From NCBI RefSeq assembly GCF_009455635.1, contig NZ_QPER01000001.1, positions 4,588,001-4,652,000 on the forward strand: a stretch of 64,000 nucleotides of DNA, written 5' to 3'. Shown here piece by piece: positions 8,394-17,664 of this stretch; the stretch's first letter is position 1, and each line of letters starts with the position of its first letter. The position numbers and the translations under genes are program-made. Source of the DNA: Paraburkholderia agricolaris (GTDB lineage Bacteria; Pseudomonadota; Gammaproteobacteria; Burkholderiales; Burkholderiaceae). The notes below the pieces were generated by a model, which was not told the origin of the DNA, did no database searches, and saw only the letters and a program-made list of their open reading frames with translations.

Positions 8394-8900
8394 ATGGCAA
8401 CCACGACCGCAAACCAGCAAGCCGTGCCCGCTTCCCCGGGCCCCTTGAAGCGCATCATCCTGATCGTCCTCATCGCGATCATCGCCGCAGGCGCTGCCGG
8501 CACGGGTGTGTGGTTCTTCATGTCCAAACGCGCGCCGGCCCCGGTGTCGGCGGAAACCGCCAGCGCTCCGCCGCCGCTCGCCGCGCCGCTGTTCTTCCCG
8601 CTCGAATCGATGACCGTCAACCTGCAATCGGACGACGGTCAGCAACACTTCCTGCGTATCGGCCTGACGCTCAAGCTCAACGACCCGAGAACCCAGCAGG
8701 AACTCACCGAGCATATGCCGGAAGTGCGCAGCCGCATCCTCCTCGCCCTGTCGAACAAACACCCGGAAGAACTCGCGCCGCTCGAAGGCAAACGCGCGCT
8801 GGCCGCCGAACTCCGGACGCTGATCGAAGAGCCGACCGATAAGGGCGCGGCGCCGATCCATGTCCAGGACGTGCTGTTCACCGAATTCGTCGTGCAGTGA
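8394..8900 (+). CDS. fliL: FliL, flagellar basal body-associated stator protein
   Basis: 168 residues. FliL is a single-pass inner-membrane protein that surrounds the MotAB stator and supports torque and stator stability. There is a short cytoplasmic N-terminus, a membrane segment at about residues 20-43 (RIILIVLIAIIAAGAAGTGV), a Pro/Ala linker and the stomatin-like periplasmic domain (FFPLESMTVNLQSDDGQQHF; LTLKLNDPRTQQELTEHMPE). The C-terminal end VQDVLFTEFVVQ is typical. It opens the fliLMNOPQR set; the repeat element lies immediately upstream, so its promoter may be affected by or lie within that element. Confidence 0.94.
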   Translation: MATTTANQQAVPASPGPLKRIILIVLIAIIAAGAAGTGVWFFMSKRAPAPVSAETASAPPPLAAPLFFPLESMTVNLQSDDGQQHFLRIGLTLKLNDPRTQQELTEHMPEVRSRILLALSNKHPEELAPLEGKRALAAELRTLIEEPTDKGAAPIHVQDVLFTEFVVQ

Positions 8901-8950
8901 ACCTGATTCACGCTGCCATCACTAACCGCCGGACGCACGAGGAATAAGGA

Positions 8951-9949
8951 ATGGGCCACGAAGAGTTCATGTCCCAGGAGGAGGTCGATGCCCTCCTCAA
9001 GGGCGTCACCGGCGAGTCCGATTCGGAAACCGAGCAGACTGATCGCTCCGGGGTACGTCCGTACAACATCGCGACGCAGGAACGCATCGTCCGCGGCCGG
9101 ATGCCCGGTCTCGAGATCATCAACGACCGCTTCGCGCGTCTGTTGCGCGTCGGCATCTTCAACTTCATGCGGCGCTCGGCGGAAATCTCCGTCGGTCCGG
9201 TGAAGGTGGTGAAGTACAGCGAATTCACCCGCAACCTGCCGATCCCGACCAATCTGAATCTGGTCCACATGAAGCCGTTGCGCGGTACGTCGCTGTTCGT
9301 GTTCGACCCGAATCTGGTGTTCTTCGTGGTCGACAACCTGTTCGGCGGCGACGGGCGCTTCCATACCCGCGTCGAAGGCCGCGATTTCACGGCAACCGAG
9401 CAGCGCATCATCATGAAGCTGCTCAATCTGACGTTCGAGCACTACGCGGCGTCGTGGAAAAGCGTGCGCCCGCTGCAGTTCGAATTCGTGCGCTCGGAAA
9501 TGCACACACAGTTCGCCAACGTGGCAACGCCGAACGAAATCGTCATCGTCACGCAGTTCTCGATCGAGTTCGGTACGACGGGCGGCACGCTGCACATCTG
9601 CATGCCGTATTCGATGATCGAACCGATCCGCGACATTCTCTCGTCGCCGATCCAGGGCGAGGCGATGGAAGTCGACCGTCGCTGGGTTCGCGTGCTGTCG
9701 CAACAGGTGCAGGCAGCGGAAGTGGAACTGACCGCCGACCTCGCGCAGGTGCCGGTCACGTTCGAACAGATCCTGAACATGCGCAAGGGCGATGTTCTGC
9801 CGATCAATATCCCCGAACACATCACGGCGAAAGTCGATGGCGTGCCGGTGATGGAATGCGGCTACGGAATTTTCAATGGTCAGTACGCGTTGCGGGTCCA
9901 GAAAATGATCAGCGCAGCCGACACGATGAAGGAAGGTGGATATGAGTGA
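8951..9949 (+). CDS. fliM: FliM, flagellar motor switch protein
   Basis: 332 residues, the usual length. FliM is the middle ring of the C-ring and binds CheY-P. The N-terminal CheY-binding peptide is present (EEFMSQEEVDALLKGVTGES), followed by the CheC-like middle domain and a C-terminal surface-presentation (SpoA) domain (VTFEQILNMRKGDVLPINIP). AGGAATAAGG lies before the ATG. The stop overlaps the start of fliN. Confidence 0.97.
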   Translation: MGHEEFMSQEEVDALLKGVTGESDSETEQTDRSGVRPYNIATQERIVRGRMPGLEIINDRFARLLRVGIFNFMRRSAEISVGPVKVVKYSEFTRNLPIPTNLNLVHMKPLRGTSLFVFDPNLVFFVVDNLFGGDGRFHTRVEGRDFTATEQRIIMKLLNLTFEHYAASWKSVRPLQFEFVRSEMHTQFANVATPNEIVIVTQFSIEFGTTGGTLHICMPYSMIEPIRDILSSPIQGEAMEVDRRWVRVLSQQVQAAEVELTADLAQVPVTFEQILNMRKGDVLPINIPEHITAKVDGVPVMECGYGIFNGQYALRVQKMISAADTMKEGGYE

Positions 9950-10406
9950 CCTGAACGCAAAGACTGAGGCCGAGCTGGCCACCGGCGAGCCGCAACTGGC
10001 CGCCGACGCCGGCAGCGCCGAAGACGACGCGGCGATGGCCGACTGGGCCAGCGCGCTGGCCGAGCAGAACGACAACACGGAAGTCAGCGCGGCCACGGCC
10101 GGCGTGTTCCAGCCGCTCTCGAAGGTCGAGTCGACCTCGACGCGCAACGACATCGACATGATCCTGGACATTCCCGTCCAGATGACCGTCGAACTCGGCC
10201 GCACCAAGATCGCGATCCGCAATCTGCTGCAACTCGCGCAAGGCTCGGTGGTGGAGCTGGACGGCATGGCGGGCGAACCGATGGACGTGCTGGTCAACGG
10301 CTGCCTGATCGCCCAGGGCGAAGTGGTGGTCGTGAACGACAAGTTCGGTATCCGTCTGACCGACATCATCACGCCGTCCGAACGCATCCGGAAGCTGAAT
10401 CGATGA
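9942..10406 (+). CDS. fliN: FliN, flagellar motor switch protein
   Basis: 154 residues. FliN forms the base of the C-ring and docks export cargo complexes. The first ~65 residues are acidic and poorly conserved; the C-terminal SpoA domain is clear (DIPVQMTVELGRTKIAIRNL; VVVVNDKFGIRLTDIITPSE). ATG 9942 is chosen over the in-frame upstream start because AAGGAAGGTGG (9929-9939) precedes it. It overlaps the fliM stop by eight bases and fliO by four (ATGA). Confidence 0.96.
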   Translation: MSDLNAKTEAELATGEPQLAADAGSAEDDAAMADWASALAEQNDNTEVSAATAGVFQPLSKVESTSTRNDIDMILDIPVQMTVELGRTKIAIRNLLQLAQGSVVELDGMAGEPMDVLVNGCLIAQGEVVVVNDKFGIRLTDIITPSERIRKLNR

Positions 10407-11065
10407 AACGCGTTGCCGGTCGCGCCATGCTGCACGCGTCGCGCAATGTTCTCAATCGCACTGTGCCCGCAGCCTCAACAGCAGCGACCGCAACGGCAAC
10501 GACGTCCACGGCCACTTCGGCGCGGGTGTTCGCAGTGGCCTGCGTGGCGAGCTTCGCAGCATCGGCCGCGCACGCAGCCGACATGAACGCGGTCAACAAC
10601 GCCGCGAACATCGCATCGGGTGTCGGCGCCGGCACGGCCGTTCCGGCGCTCGGCGTAGGCGCGGTGCTGCAAACCATCGTCGGCCTGCTGGTGGTGATCG
10701 GCCTGGTGTTCGCCTGCGCATGGCTCGCGCGCCGCTTCGGCTTGCAGCCGGCCAATCGCAGCGGCCTCGTGAAGACGATCGGCGGCGCCTCGCTCGGCGG
10801 CAAGGAGCGCGTCGCCGTGGTAGAGATCGGCGACACGTGGCTCGTGCTCGGCACGGCACCCGGCAATGTGCGCCTGCTGCACACCATGCCCGCCGGTTCG
10901 GTCGCGGGCGATTCCATCGCGAGCACGCAACCGGCCACAGCTGGCGGGTCGGATGCATCGGCTAAGGGCACAGCGTTGCCCGGCACCTTCGGTCAACGCT
11001 TTCGCGACGCTCTACGAGGCGAAGTGAGCAAACGTTTCAACGGGCAAGGCAACGGGGATCGGTAA
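10403..11065 (+). CDS. fliO: FliO, flagellar export-gate assembly protein
   Basis: 220 residues. FliO is a membrane protein that helps assemble the FliP ring of the export gate. It has an Ala/Thr-rich N-terminal hydrophobic stretch that may act as a signal peptide ([20 protein letters not shown], about residues 35-54), one clear membrane segment ([20 protein letters not shown], about 86-107) and the cytoplasmic FliO domain with [24 protein letters not shown] overlap with fliN and TAATG overlap with fliP indicate coupled translation. Confidence 0.92.
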   Translation: MKRVAGRAMLHASRNVLNRTVPAASTAATATATTSTATSARVFAVACVASFAASAAHAADMNAVNNAANIASGVGAGTAVPALGVGAVLQTIVGLLVVIGLVFACAWLARRFGLQPANRSGLVKTIGGASLGGKERVAVVEIGDTWLVLGTAPGNVRLLHTMPAGSVAGDSIASTQPATAGGSDASAKGTALPGTFGQRFRDALRGEVSKRFNGQGNGDR

Positions 11066-11907
11066 TGCAGTTCAGTCTTCAATCATCGCGACCCGTGCAG
11101 TCAGGCCATCAAGCGCACACCACTCGCATGTCTCGCATCGCTTTGAAAGCCATTGCCGTCCTGCGCCGCGTGGCGCCCGTGGCGTTACCGGCACTGATGC
11201 TCGCGCTGCCGACGCTGTCGTTCGCACAAGCCGCCGGCTTGCCGGCCTTCAATACAAGCCCGGGCCCGAACGGCGGCACGACCTACTCGCTGAGCGTGCA
11301 GACGATGCTGCTGCTCACGATGCTGTCGTTTCTGCCGGCCATGGTGCTGATGATGACGAGCTTCACGCGCATCATCATCGTCTTGTCGCTGCTGCGTCAG
11401 GCGCTCGGCACCACCACCACGCCGCCGAACCAGGTGCTGGTCGGCCTCGCGCTGTTCCTCACGCTGTTCGTGATGTCGCCGGTGCTCGACAAGGCCTATA
11501 ACGACGGCTACAAACCGTTCTCCGAAGGCACGATCCCGATGGAGACCGCCGTCGGCCGCGGCCTCGCGCCGTTCAAGACGTTTATGCTGCGCCAGACCCG
11601 CGAAAGCGATCTCGCGCTGTTCGCCCGCATCTCGCACGCCGCACCCATGCAAGGTCCGGAAGACGTGCCGCTGTCATTGCTGGTGCCGTCGTTCGTGACG
11701 AGCGAACTGAAGACGGGTTTCCAGATCGGCTTCACGATTTTCATCCCGTTCCTGATCATCGACATGGTGGTAGCGAGCGTGCTGATGTCGATGGGGATGA
11801 TGATGGTGTCGCCCGCCACCATCTCGCTGCCGTTCAAGCTGATGCTGTTCGTGCTGGTGGACGGTTGGCAATTGCTGCTCGGCTCGCTCGCGCAAAGCTT
11901 TGTTTAA
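11065..11907 (+). CDS. fliP: FliP, flagellar type III export gate protein
   Basis: 280 residues. FliP is the main subunit of the FliPQR export-gate pore in the MS ring. An N-terminal cleavable signal ([20 protein letters not shown]) is followed by four membrane segments; the family signatures [20 protein letters not shown] and the C-terminal [20 protein letters not shown] are present. Translation could also start at ATG 11128 ([15 protein letters not shown]), which would give a more typical signal peptide. The longer start is kept because it is coupled to the fliO stop. Confidence 0.94.
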   Translation: MQFSLQSSRPVQSGHQAHTTRMSRIALKAIAVLRRVAPVALPALMLALPTLSFAQAAGLPAFNTSPGPNGGTTYSLSVQTMLLLTMLSFLPAMVLMMTSFTRIIIVLSLLRQALGTTTTPPNQVLVGLALFLTLFVMSPVLDKAYNDGYKPFSEGTIPMETAVGRGLAPFKTFMLRQTRESDLALFARISHAAPMQGPEDVPLSLLVPSFVTSELKTGFQIGFTIFIPFLIIDMVVASVLMSMGMMMVSPATISLPFKLMLFVLVDGWQLLLGSLAQSFV

Positions 11908-11963
11908 CCGCTGGTTCACCTCGCTGCGTCACTTAACCCCTCACGCATCGCACTGAAAACGCC

Positions 11964-12233
11964 ATGAATCAAGAATCCGTCATGACGCTCGCGCACCAGG
12001 CCATGTATGTCGGCCTGCTGCTTGCCGCGCCGTTGCTGCTGGTCGCGCTGGTGGTCGGTCTGGTGGTGAGCCTGTTCCAGGCCGCCACGCAGATCAACGA
12101 AACCACGCTGTCGTTCATTCCGAAGCTGCTCGCGATCGCCATCACGATGGTGATCGCCGGTCCGTGGATGCTGACGACCATGCTCGACTACCTACGCCAG
12201 ACGCTCACCAACATCCCCTCGCTGGTCAACTGA
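11964..12233 (+). CDS. fliQ: FliQ, flagellar type III export gate protein
   Basis: 89 residues, the standard FliQ length, with two membrane helices (about 16-40 and 53-77). The family signature LFQAATQINETTLSFIPKLL is intact. FliQ wraps the outside of the FliP/FliR helical pore. It lies between fliP and fliR with short gaps of 56 and 46 bases. Confidence 0.97.
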   Translation: MNQESVMTLAHQAMYVGLLLAAPLLLVALVVGLVVSLFQAATQINETTLSFIPKLLAIAITMVIAGPWMLTTMLDYLRQTLTNIPSLVN

Positions 12234-12279
12234 GCGCGGCCCAGGCCTTCGCCCGGCGCTCGCCCGCTCCCCCTCCACC

Positions 12280-13062
12280 ATGTTTTCCGTCACCTACGCC
12301 CAACTGAACGCCTGGCTCACGGCGTTCCTGTGGCCGTTCGTGCGGATTCTCGCGCTGGTGGCAACCGCGCCGGTGCTCGGCCACCGCTCGCTGCCCACAC
12401 GCGTGAAGATCGGCCTCGCGGCCTTCATCACGATCATCGTCGCGCCCACGCTCGGCGCGCTGCCGCAAGTCACGGTGTTTTCCGCCGAAGGGGTGTGGAT
12501 CATCGTCAACCAGTTCCTGATCGGCATCGCGCTCGGCATGACGATGCAGATCGTGTTTCAGGCGATCAGCGCCACCGGCGATTTCGTCGGACTCGGCATG
12601 GGCCTCGGCTTCGCGACATTCTTCGATGCGCAGGCGAGCAGTTCGAGCCAGGTGCTGTCGAGCTATATGAACACTATCGCCATGCTGGTGTTTCTGGTGA
12701 TCGACGGCCATCTGCAGATGATCAGTGCGCTGCTGGCCACCTTCCAGTCCGTTCCGGTGTCGGCGAACATTCTGGGCGCACCTGGCTGGCGCACCCTGGC
12801 GAATTTCGGCAGCACAGTGTTTTCCGCGGGCCTGCTGCTGTCGCTGCCGGTGGTTGTCGCACTGCTGATCACCAATCTCGCGCTCGGCATACTGAACCGC
12901 GCCGCGCCGCAAATCGGCGTGTTCCAGATCGGCTTTCCACTGACGATGCTGATCGGCATGCTGCTTCTGCAACTGATGATCCCGAACATGATTCCGTTCT
13001 TCATGCGCCTGTTCGATATCGGCATCGATCAGATGGGACGGGTTGCAGCCGGATTGAAGTAG
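12280..13062 (+). CDS. fliR: FliR, flagellar type III export gate protein
   Basis: 260 residues with about six membrane segments. FliR completes the FliP5Q4R1 export pore. Family features include the N-terminal FLWPFVRILALVATAPVLGH, the LIGIALGMTMQIVFQAI region, and the C-terminal FQIGFPLTMLIGMLLLQLMI. It is the last gene of fliLMNOPQR and is followed by a strong hairpin at 13078-13117. Confidence 0.96.
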   Translation: MFSVTYAQLNAWLTAFLWPFVRILALVATAPVLGHRSLPTRVKIGLAAFITIIVAPTLGALPQVTVFSAEGVWIIVNQFLIGIALGMTMQIVFQAISATGDFVGLGMGLGFATFFDAQASSSSQVLSSYMNTIAMLVFLVIDGHLQMISALLATFQSVPVSANILGAPGWRTLANFGSTVFSAGLLLSLPVVVALLITNLALGILNRAAPQIGVFQIGFPLTMLIGMLLLQLMIPNMIPFFMRLFDIGIDQMGRVAAGLK

Positions 13063-13077
13063 CGTACGCGGAAAACA

Positions 13078-13117
13078 GGAAGGGCGGGAGCCGGCTCACA
13101 CCGGCTTCCGCCCTTCC
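13078..13117. terminator. Convergent hairpin between fliR and flgL
   Basis: GGAAGGGCGGGAGCCGG pairs with CCGGCTTCCGCCCTTCC around a CTCACA loop, with one non-Watson-Crick position. It sits between the 3' ends of fliR (plus) and flgL (minus). On the minus side it is followed by CTGTTTTCC; on the plus side by GTGTTTC. It is a probable bidirectional terminator. Confidence 0.7.
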
Positions 13118-13139
13118 GTGTTTCAGACTACTGCCGCGT

Positions 13140-14360
13140 TCAGTTCAGGTACTGGAACAGCGAAACGCTCTGAATCTTCACGAATGCCTGTTGTGCCGCT
13201 TGCAGCGCGTTTTGCGTCATCGTGTACTGGCCGATCGTCTTGACCATGTCGGTCTGGGTGAGATCCGCCAGGTTGCTCGCCGTCTGCAAGGTGTTGGTCT
13301 GCGTAACCGTCTGCAATGCCTGCACTTGCTGCTCGCGGCCACCCACCGCCGCCTGCGCTGTCACGACGTTGTTCATTGTGTTTTCGAGCTGGGTCATGCT
13401 GGTGGTCAGCGCGCTCTGGAAGCTGGCAGTCGAGGCGCCGCCCGACACCGGCGTTTGCAAGGTGGTGATCAACTGGCTCAGGTTGGCGAACACGTCCGTG
13501 CTGCCTTGCGTGGCCGGCGTCACCGTGAAGCTGTCGCCCGCGTTCGGCGCGCCGCTGATCGACACGGTCTGCCCACCCAGCGTGATCGCGGAGCCGGCCG
13601 TGAACGGTTGCGGTCCGCCCGTGGTCACCGTGCCGGAAGGCGTGGTCTGGGTCACCGTGTAAGTGGTCGCCGACGTGAAGGAAATGCTGTACTTGTCCGC
13701 GTTGGCCGGGTTGGTCGGATTCGTCATGCTGACGGTGCTAACTACGCCTGTGCCGGTGTTGCCGGTCGTCGCGGCCGGTACCGAGCTGGTGCCGATCGCC
13801 GCCACGCTGTTGAAGATCGCGATCCCGTTGTCACCCGTCTGAATGGTGTGCGAGGGGGTGATCTGCATGGCAGGCGTGCCTGTATCGCCCGAATAGGTCA
13901 CCGCGCCGGCCGAGTTGGTGGTGTATGGCTGCGCGGTGCTTTGATAACCGCCAAACAACGCATTGCCCTGCGGGTCGGTCGAGTTGGCAAGCGTGAGCAA
14001 CTGGCTGCGCAAGCTCTGCAATTGCGTCGCGATCGAGCCACGGTCGCCGTCGTTCAACGAACCGTCGCCGGCGCGCAGCACCAGCGTGTGAATACTCTGC
14101 AGCACGGTATTGACGCTGCCGAGCGTCGAATCTTCCTGCTGCAGCGAAGACAGCGCCACATTCTGGTTGGTCGTGTACTGCGCGAGGCTCGTCGCCGTCG
14201 AGCTCAACTGCACCGCCTGCGCCGCGCCGAGCGGATTGTCCGACGGCGTGGAGAGGCTCACGCCGCTCGAGATCTGTGCGTACAGCTGCGACAGCTGAGC
14301 TTGCTGGTCGCTCATCGTCGCAACGTTCATGTTGAAGTACTGCATGCTGGAGATACGCAT
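13140..14360 (-). CDS. flgL: FlgL, hook-filament junction protein (HAP3)
   Basis: 406 residues. FlgL is the second junction protein between hook and flagellin filament. The N-terminal D0/D1 coiled coil (MRISSMQYFNMNVATMSDQQ) and the C-terminal helix are flagellin-like. The central beta region (about residues 200-282) contains the sequence ISGAPNAGDSFTVTP, a module that recurs in FlgK and FlgE here. ATG 14360 is chosen because the translation then begins at the canonical MRISS; an in-frame start nine codons upstream lies in the flgK-flgL gap. It starts only ten bases after the flgK stop, so the two are one transcript. Confidence 0.95.
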   Translation of the reverse strand: MRISSMQYFNMNVATMSDQQAQLSQLYAQISSGVSLSTPSDNPLGAAQAVQLSSTATSLAQYTTNQNVALSSLQQEDSTLGSVNTVLQSIHTLVLRAGDGSLNDGDRGSIATQLQSLRSQLLTLANSTDPQGNALFGGYQSTAQPYTTNSAGAVTYSGDTGTPAMQITPSHTIQTGDNGIAIFNSVAAIGTSSVPAATTGNTGTGVVSTVSMTNPTNPANADKYSISFTSATTYTVTQTTPSGTVTTGGPQPFTAGSAITLGGQTVSISGAPNAGDSFTVTPATQGSTDVFANLSQLITTLQTPVSGGASTASFQSALTTSMTQLENTMNNVVTAQAAVGGREQQVQALQTVTQTNTLQTASNLADLTQTDMVKTIGQYTMTQNALQAAQQAFVKIQSVSLFQYLN

Positions 14361-14370
14361 GTTCAACGCC

Positions 14371-16353
14371 TCACTGGAAGATGCCAAGTATCGTCTGGAA
14401 CAGGGTCTGCGCGGTTTGGATGACCTTGCTGTTTGCCTGATACAGCTGCTGATACTGAAGCAGGTTGGCTGCTTCTTCGTTGATGTTCACGCCCGAGACC
14501 GACTGCTGCGCGGTGGTGATCTGCGTCACCAGCGCGGTCTGCGCCGTGCTCGAGGTCTGAATCTGGTTGGTCTGGTTGCCGATCTGGTTGACGTAGTTCG
14601 CATAGGCGCCCGTCAGCGTGACCGTGCCGCCGGCCAGCGCTTTCGCGTTGGACAGGTTCGACAGCGCCAGCGCGTTGCGGCCGTCGTTGCTTGCGCCGGT
14701 GTTCGGGCCGATGGTGAAGGTGTCGCCGGCAGCCGGTGCGCCGCTGATCGTGACCGACACGCCGTTCATGCTGCCCGCCGCCGCGTTGTTGATCGTCAGC
14801 GTCGCACCGGTGGTCGCCGAATACGGGATGACCGGCGTCGTGCCGGTGTCGTAGGTGGTGGTGGTCGGCGGTGTGCCGGCCGTCACCGTCACCGTCGAGC
14901 CAGCCGGGAAACCGGTGAGGCCGGTGCCGTTGTACGACAGCGTAGTGGTCGCATTCGGCATCGTGTAGCCGGCCGTCACCGTGCCTTGCGTGATCGTGCC
15001 GGTGCCGGTGTTGCTCGCCGTTGCGGAACCCAGCACGGGCGCGGCGGCGGCGATCGCCGACGGGTCCGTGGTCGCGGTGTTGAAGCTGTTGAGCGCGCCG
15101 CGGGTCGGTTCAACCGTGAACGAGTCGCCGGCGTTCATCGTGCCGGTGGTCGAGAAATTCAGGCCATTGATCGGCTTGCTCAGATTGGCCGCCGAGCCCA
15201 CCACGTTGCCGGTCGAATTGTCGGTCAGCGTGTAGACGCTGCCGTTGTAGGACAGCGTGTAATCGCCGGTGGTCGGCTGCGCGGGATTCGCGAACGAGAC
15301 GTTTAGCTGCGCATTGCCGGTATTCTGCGTGTTCGCGTAGACGGTGGGGCCGCCCACCGAGAACAGCGCGCCGCCTTGAGCGCCGGCGAGCGTAACGCCA
15401 AGGCTGTTCTGCGCATTGACCTGCGAAGCGAAGCTCACTGCAATCGCGCCAAGTTGCGCTTCGGCCGGATCGAGCGTCTGGCTGCGGAATGCCAGCAGAC
15501 CGCCCAGCGTCCCCCCGGTGACTTTGCTGTCGGGCAGGTTTTGCGGCGCGGCGGCCGGGTTGGCGCCGGCCTGGCCGAGATACTGCACCGACAATTCGCT
15601 GGTATCGCCCGTCGAAGGCGCGGTGCCCAGGTTGTAGCTGTTGGTTGACGACACGAGCGGCTGGCCGTTGGCCATGAACACGCTGTAGCTGCCGTTGCTG
15701 TTCACGACGTTCACGCCGATCAGTTGTGACAGGTTCGACACGGCGAGATCGCGCTGATCCATCAACTGGTTCGGCGGCTGTCCTTGCGTGCTGGCCTGGG
15801 AAATCTGGCCGTTCAACTGCGCGATCTGCTGCGTGTAGCTGTTGATCTGCGAAACGGTGTTGCTGAGCTGCGTGTTGACGCTCTGGCGCAGCGCGTCGTA
15901 TTGCTGGCCGGCGGCATTGATCTGGTTCACGAGCGTCTGCGCGCCGCTCATCGCGGTCTGGCGGGTGGCCAGACTGGAGGCGTTGTTCGAGACGTTCTGC
16001 AGACCGGTGAAATAGCTGGTGATCGCGCTCGCAATGCCGGAAGTCGGGCTCCCGACCAGATTGTTCAGTTGCGAGATCAGCGTGTTATAGGTCGACAGCG
16101 AGCTGCCCGAGCTCTGCGCGTTGTTCAGCTGAGTGGTCAGATACTGGCTGTACTGGCGCGTCACGGTGACAGTCGAGACCCCCTGCGGCAAGTAGCCGGA
16201 ACCCGTGTACTGGCCGGCGCTTTCCGCGTAGACCGGGGTTTCGATCGTGTAGCCCGGCGTCGACGCATTGCTGATGTTCTGGCCGGTCGTCGTAAGTCCC
16301 CACTGGGCTGCGTTCAGTCCACTGAGTCCGAGATTGATGAGGTTGCTCGACAT
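14371..16353 (-). CDS. flgK: FlgK, hook-filament junction protein (HAP1)
   Basis: 660 residues, at the long end for FlgK. It is the first junction protein at the hook tip. The N-terminus (LINLGLSGLNAAQWGLTTTG; NISNASTPGY) and C-terminus (GVNINEEAANLLQYQQLYQA) are canonical for rod/hook/HAP axial proteins. The extra length comes from two related beta modules (about residues 343-416 and 449-550) ending in MNAGDSFTVEP and AAGDTFTIGP. It is transcribed with flgL from a good sigma-28-type promoter at 16411-16437. Confidence 0.96.
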   Translation of the reverse strand: MSSNLINLGLSGLNAAQWGLTTTGQNISNASTPGYTIETPVYAESAGQYTGSGYLPQGVSTVTVTRQYSQYLTTQLNNAQSSGSSLSTYNTLISQLNNLVGSPTSGIASAITSYFTGLQNVSNNASSLATRQTAMSGAQTLVNQINAAGQQYDALRQSVNTQLSNTVSQINSYTQQIAQLNGQISQASTQGQPPNQLMDQRDLAVSNLSQLIGVNVVNSNGSYSVFMANGQPLVSSTNSYNLGTAPSTGDTSELSVQYLGQAGANPAAAPQNLPDSKVTGGTLGGLLAFRSQTLDPAEAQLGAIAVSFASQVNAQNSLGVTLAGAQGGALFSVGGPTVYANTQNTGNAQLNVSFANPAQPTTGDYTLSYNGSVYTLTDNSTGNVVGSAANLSKPINGLNFSTTGTMNAGDSFTVEPTRGALNSFNTATTDPSAIAAAAPVLGSATASNTGTGTITQGTVTAGYTMPNATTTLSYNGTGLTGFPAGSTVTVTAGTPPTTTTYDTGTTPVIPYSATTGATLTINNAAAGSMNGVSVTISGAPAAGDTFTIGPNTGASNDGRNALALSNLSNAKALAGGTVTLTGAYANYVNQIGNQTNQIQTSSTAQTALVTQITTAQQSVSGVNINEEAANLLQYQQLYQANSKVIQTAQTLFQTILGIFQ

Positions 16354-16410
16354 GCGTCATCCTGAAGGGCGACACCGACCACTTGCCGCCGCGTTACTTG
16401 AACATTCTGT

Positions 16411-16437
16411 TTAACGGCCCTTTCGACGAAAAATTGA
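16411..16437 (-). promoter_or_regulatory. Sigma-28 (FliA) promoter of flgKL
   Basis: Reading on the minus strand: TCAATTTT (16437-16430), an 11-base spacer, then GCCGTTAA (16418-16411). The consensus is TAAAGTTT-N11-GCCGATAA. The -10 end is 58 bases upstream of the flgK ATG. The match is good at the -10 and fair at the -35. It indicates class III, FliA-dependent control of the junction proteins. Confidence 0.7.
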
Positions 16438-16450
16438 GGGCCATCCCACA

Positions 16451-17242
16451 TCAGCGCACCAGCGAGCGGCGCTTCATTTCGAGTTGCGTAATCAGACGTT
16501 GCAGCGTGTTTTCGGCGTTTCCCGGCAGCGTCAGAAAACGAAAACCGAGTTGATAGCGCTGGGTGCCATTCGGCAACGCCGTGGAGCGGTGCGACACCAG
16601 TTGCAGATCGAGCGAAAGCCGGCCGAACCCGCCAAGCGACAGCTCGCAATCCTGCAAGCGCACGCCCATCGGCAATTCGGCCACGCGCTCATCCGTGGTG
16701 CGCATGCCCACGCCGCCGAGCGACAGGTCGTGCACTTCGAAACGGAATGTGTCGCCTTCGGGCAAACGGCCGCTGCACACATACGGGTCGAGAATCGGCG
16801 CGTCGACGCGGAAATACTCGCGGCGCTGAACGTAGAACAGCACTTCAGGGAAGTCCGCCTCGAACGCGGGCAGCCCTTCATAGCGGGTTTCGCGCGGTGT
16901 GGCGGTCACGAACTCGACGCGCACACCGTCGGGCGAAGCATGGAACTGGCAGCGCGGCGCGGCCAGCAAGCCTTTGTTCTGTTCGGAGAGCGCGCCCCAA
17001 TCGAACGTGAAGGTGCGCCCTCGCACGTCGACCTCGAGCAGGCGCGTCACGAGCTGACCACCCGCATATTCAACGGTGAGGAAATCGCCCCGATTGACGA
17101 GGTTACGCAACTGAACGCCGATCTCCAGCGGATTGCGACGGCCGAAATCGGGTGTGCTTTCGTCTAGCGGAGCGTGCGACTGGCCGGGTGCGTCGGTCTG
17201 GCCGTGCGACTGGTTAGTATCCATGGGCTTGCCGGTATGCAT
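16451..17242 (-). CDS. ycgR: YcgR-type flagellar brake protein with PilZ domain
   Basis: 263 residues. YcgR binds cyclic di-GMP through its PilZ domain and slows the motor by acting on the FliG/MotA interface. The N-terminal YcgR domain (about residues 30-120) is followed by PilZ, with the binding motifs RREYFR (RxxxR-type) and DLSLGG (D/NxSxxG). Three possible starts exist: TTG 17263, ATG 17242 and ATG 17224; none has an ideal ribosome binding site, so the N-terminus is uncertain. A sigma-28-type promoter at 17359-17385 places it in the flagellar regulon. Confidence 0.9.
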   Translation of the reverse strand: MHTGKPMDTNQSHGQTDAPGQSHAPLDESTPDFGRRNPLEIGVQLRNLVNRGDFLTVEYAGGQLVTRLLEVDVRGRTFTFDWGALSEQNKGLLAAPRCQFHASPDGVRVEFVTATPRETRYEGLPAFEADFPEVLFYVQRREYFRVDAPILDPYVCSGRLPEGDTFRFEVHDLSLGGVGMRTTDERVAELPMGVRLQDCELSLGGFGRLSLDLQLVSHRSTALPNGTQRYQLGFRFLTLPGNAENTLQRLITQLEMKRRSLVR

Positions 17243-17358
17243 GTTCTTGCGGGCGCGTGCCAAGGCTCCTGCCGGGGCTTTCGCGCGGTCTTCGTCGAAG
17301 CCGCAGCACGCGCATTCAACCGGACATTACAACGCTTTCCGGTATCGGGTCTAACTGA

Positions 17359-17385
17359 TTAGCGGCAGCATTCCGCCAAAATTTA
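17359..17385 (-). promoter_or_regulatory. Sigma-28 (FliA) promoter of ycgR
   Basis: On the minus strand: TAAATTTT (17385-17378), 11-base spacer, GCCGCTAA (17366-17359). This differs from the consensus TAAAGTTT-N11-GCCGATAA at one position in each element. The leader to the start codon is about 115 bases. Confidence 0.75.
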
Positions 17386-17664
17386 GGGCGGTTAATGAAA
17401 TATTTGCCACAAACGTTAGAACGCCGACAGGCGATCAGCGCAATCCGGTGCATCGAAACCAGGCGGCAATCAACGGCACGCAGCGGCACGCAGCACACAT
17501 CACGCCGCTTATGCGGGTGGACCGGCCGCCCGCAGGCGGCCGGCCTCGTCCGTCTTGTTATGCACCTGGCCCCGTCGCGTGCATACTTTATTCGAGAAAA
17601 TCAGACGGCAAAAACTGACTGGCTGCGTACTCCTGTGCAACCGCGCCCCTGCATTAACGGCAGT

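Noticed and set aside
12330..14423. 697-codon open frame on the plus strand over fliR, the terminator and flgL
   Set aside because: It is out of frame with fliR and antisense to flgL, has no family motif and is Arg-rich, as expected of a GC-rich shadow frame.
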